Below are positions 61,501 through 64,000 of a DNA stretch of 64,000 nucleotides, piece by piece; position 1 is the stretch's first letter, and each line of letters opens with the position of its first letter. The notes under the pieces were generated by a model that ran no database searches, was not told the DNA's origin, and saw only the letters and a list, made by a program, of their open reading frames with translations. Source of the DNA: Varroa destructor (lineage: Eukaryota > Arthropoda > Arachnida > Mesostigmata > Varroidae). The translations under genes were made by a program, and so were the position numbers. The stretch spans positions 29,524,239-29,588,238 of the forward strand of contig NW_019211455.1 in assembly GCF_002443255.2 (NCBI RefSeq). Direction: 5' to 3'.

Positions 61501-63758
61501 GACGGACTGTTTGTCGTAGCAGGCATACATTCGTTTGTTATTATTGTCAAAGCATTATTATTGTTTAAAACAAAACAGCCAACTTGTAATGGCGAAAAAC
61601 AGTGTATCGTTTCCAAATTTCAGTGAAGATAAGCCTCCGCCGAGAATGAAAAATTCTTCCTGTGCCCAAAATTGACAGTCTACGTTATTGCCAAGTCTCA
61701 TACGCTATTTGAAAAATAAAAGGAAAAGAAAATTTCTGATGGAGTTTATATTTAAACGGCGCGAAGGCTCATCGAAGTGGTTTACAAAGACCGTCCCCTA
61801 TACACCTGGATCTTTTATATTGAAACAAATAGCCGTTTTGAAAAACAGAATACCCATTAGGTGAAAACAGTTAGTCTTTTTGAAACGTTCTGCTCCTTTT
61901 ATACTTATTGGCCGTTTTAAAATCGTGTATTTTTGGAACTTCTGGCCCTCTATCAGTCTAGATCTTGATTCCGCTGGGAGTTTTCACCTATTCATACCGC
62001 TTGACGCATGATTACTATTTAAAGATTTTTGCGCGCTTTTTGTAAAGCATTTTTTTGGCAGTTAGTGGTTTAGCTTCTCAGTTGGGTACATGCTTGCTAT
62101 AGTTAATGGTTTTATTAAATAACCGTGAACGTTAGGAATGACACTTTAAACACACAGACAAATATCTTGCTGGAATATTTATTTTCATTCAAATACCGTA
62201 TTAGGAGCAACTCATGACGAAGACTCCAGATTTGCACCACGCATTTTGTATTGTTAATAGAAGATTAGTGTGTTAAATATGACAGGTCAGTTCCCCGAAT
62301 AAAGTGAATCTCAGCCATGTCCGAGTTTTCATAGTTCAGTGCTTTCGACCATTGATTTATCTTACCGGTAGCGTATTGTGACTGATAAGCCTTTGTACAC
62401 ATGTTTCATAAGGATACAGTATCGTTTTGCTTGCAGGTGAACGCAAAGTTTAACAAAAACATTCTATTCATAGTAAGCTCAGGTTGCGTTATGTATGCGT
62501 GTGTGTAATGTTATCATCAGTTTTATAAATTAACATTTCTCTTTTCTTATTTAGGCTTATTGCGGCTAGTTTTTTCCCAACAAAAAACTGTGTTCCCGTT
62601 GCGTTCCAGTGTGCAAACTACAGCGGCTTCCTTGAAGGAAAGTATTTCAGAAAAATTTACCAGGGAATCCGACAGATGGGCTTTTCCGCGTAGGCCACTC
62701 TTTCGGCGAGGCACAATATTTTAACTTATCATTCGGGCGAGGTTCAAGACAGTCGAGTCCATTGAATAGCACAGACCATGACATCGACTAGGAGTTGAAT
62801 CATGATGGGATTAAACGAGGCAGTGACGCATGCCATAAAAATGGACTAAATATACGAGTACGACCAGATGCAGGCTCAGATTGCCATGCACACTTGATAA
62901 TTAACTAGTCATTGACTATATTATTCGTGTCAAACAATGATAAAATATAATTTTTCCTTTATGAAACAGGACAGTGCACGGATTGTGGAGACGATACGTC
63001 TCGGTGCATCATCTTCGGCGAGGGAGGAGAACGTTACCGCAGTCTTAAGAACAGCCATTCCTGGCCACGGAGATTCTTCCTTCGTCTGGATGCAGAGCAA
63101 CCGTATTGCAGTACGTACAATAACACGTGCAATTGCTATACCACATTCTCATAGATGGTAAAACAAATTAAAATTAGGTAATTATATAAGATGCTGCTTC
63201 ACAACCAGAATCAAGCGCATCTCTCTCGCTCTTAGTATGTAAAGTATGTTTTAAAGAAAAAACCAGGCTCAGGATTCGACAACTATTGCTGCTTCCTCCT
63301 GAATTTAGCGTTATGTCAAATTGCATATAATATAATTAAAAAACTAGAAAATATCTAGTTAATATGTATTTAAACGAATGAGAATGCATTGTCTCCTGTT
63401 GTAAAACCTTAACGATTTCTTAAAGTTAAAAATTATCTCTTAAAACTCGCATCTTACCTCAATTCGAAGACCACCACCGATTACTAACTGATTTTCGTTG
63501 GTAGTGCATCACTACGAAATGATCATCAATTTAGCCGAAAGCGTCTCGCTGTTACAAAAAAACGGCAACCTATTTGCGACGGTCGAAGACACACAAGGTG
63601 GCGTTAGCTCATCTGTGCAAATAAAGCTTGGGTATGTTAAAATGTTTTACTTTAATGACAATTGTGCAGAAATTGCATTTTCGATTAGCTTTTCTATGTT
63701 TCTGATAAAATTAGGCTCTTACCACCGAATCCGGCGGACTTTGAAGATGAACCACCTG
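53963..63758 (+). CDS. PNLIP-family lipase / phospholipase A1 (partial)
   Basis: Probably secreted alpha/beta-hydrolase of the pancreatic lipase family, hydrolysing triacylglycerol or phospholipid ester bonds. Exons: 53963-54129, 54756-54914, 58734-58880, 59484-59592, 60724-60849, 61012-61186, 62555-62641, 62975-63110, 63505-63631, 63715-63758, continuing past the window. The mature start has the family pattern NRTKCYGELGCLSTGGAF and LPWDRERIQTTFEFSTRR. Next come VYVFCHGY (oxyanion region), NFIFVDWSKGS, the nucleophile elbow GHSLGS, ALDPAGPYF with the catalytic Asp, VWHTDG, GHVDIYVNGG, a Cys-bounded lid of about 27 residues, and VCPHQY with the catalytic His. So the triad is complete. The 63505 exon (MHHYEMIINLAES) begins a PLAT-like beta-sandwich. 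All junctions are in phase except 62641/62975, where a base is lacking (see findings). The signal peptide exon is missing; 52490-52599 is a phase-compatible candidate. Confidence 0.9.
55484..55531. repeat. TA microsatellite
   Basis: About 24 TA dinucleotides in the large lipase intron. Confidence 0.95.
56580..58610 (-). pseudogene. Decayed coding remnant of unknown origin
   Basis: Inside a lipase intron but read on the opposite strand. Several blocks have protein-like composition and higher GC than the intron around them: about 56754-56590 (an EALSSSIALFIKELRARFNF stretch), 57660-57382, and 58377-58057, the last preceded by further coding-like sequence interrupted by stops. Stops and frame changes break it throughout, so it cannot be expressed as one protein. 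It may be a dead transposable element or an endogenous viral fragment; I recognise no diagnostic motif of reverse transcriptase, transposase or viral polymerase. Limits are approximate. Confidence 0.3.
59593..60723. other. Lipase intron, no gene seen
   Basis: A 1.1-kb AT-rich intron with only random short frames. The intron 58881-59483 is the same. Confidence 0.6.
61187..62554. other. Lipase intron with CCTG microsatellite
   Basis: A 1.4-kb intron. Six CCTG tetranucleotides lie at 61211-61234, close to the splice donor. No coding potential is visible in the rest. Confidence 0.7.
61211..61234 (+). repeat. CCTG tetranucleotide microsatellite
   Basis: Six perfect CCTG units about 25 bases after the splice donor of a lipase exon. 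Confidence 0.95.
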
Positions 63759-64000
63759 GTGAGCTATAATGATTATTTTTTGTGTATGTTAGAGGTACTT
63801 TTTCTTTTTTACACAGTTGTTCTAACGCCCTGGTAGCCTCTGGATAGTCAAATACCTACTATGCGCGTTCCCGTATGTAATTTATTTATCTATGGTTTTT
63901 TGAAATCGATAGTGATCGATAGTGGGTTATGCTTGCCCAACAGTTGCCCTTTTTGGGGAATGAAAAGGTCCGTAATCACACGGAATCAGATTGGAAGAAT

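Overview
This is an AT-rich stretch of animal nuclear DNA. Its genes are split into short exons with GT..AG introns, and the products are typical metazoan families. The protein flavour (Su(var)3-9-type methyltransferase, PNLIP-family lipase, VPS26, cytochrome c1) suggests an arthropod. A chelicerate such as a mite is possible, but the sequence alone does not settle it. There are no rRNA genes, CRISPR arrays or prokaryotic operons.

Layout, left to right: (1) 72-3007, minus strand: VPS26 retromer subunit, running off the left edge and missing its first exon. (2) 5712-10648, plus: complete 3-hydroxyacyl-CoA dehydratase (HACD/PTPLA), five exons, 223 aa. (3) 13525-16079, minus: complete mitochondrial cytochrome c1, three exons, 306 aa. 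(4) 19377-28900, minus: Su(var)3-9/SUV39H histone H3K9 methyltransferase with chromodomain, pre-SET, SET and post-SET; nine exons found, first exon not found; a 4.4 kb intron holds a decayed mariner-like element. (5) 33416-35000, minus: PUSL1-like tRNA pseudouridine synthase, two exons, 349 aa. (6) 41286-49696, plus: a large unrecognised protein (at least 1,528 aa, nine exons) with an RRM-like region, an FHA domain, two SUMO-interaction-like motifs, a coiled-coil region and a degenerate Upf1/Sen1-like SF1 helicase core. (7) 53963 to the right edge, plus: PNLIP-family triglyceride lipase/phospholipase with an intact Ser-Asp-His triad and the start of a PLAT-like C-terminal domain; first exon uncertain and 3' end outside the window.

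Exon joins were made by hand from splice sites, frame and family alignment from memory. For genes 2, 3, 4, 5 and 6 every listed junction is phase-consistent. The lipase has one junction (62641/62975) whose phases do not agree. The genes are unrelated housekeeping, chromatin and secreted functions and do not form a pathway or cluster.

The most promising lead is gene 6: a combination of phospho-peptide-binding (FHA), SUMO-binding and helicase-like modules in which the Walker-B glutamate is replaced and other ATPase motifs are eroded, suggesting a helicase-derived scaffold. Other leads are a 501-bp mariner relic with 23-bp terminal repeats, a perfect 5 x 26-bp minisatellite built of palindromes, a perfect 25-bp hairpin, a dispersed tRNA-derived SINE-like family, and a decayed minus-strand coding remnant inside a lipase intron.
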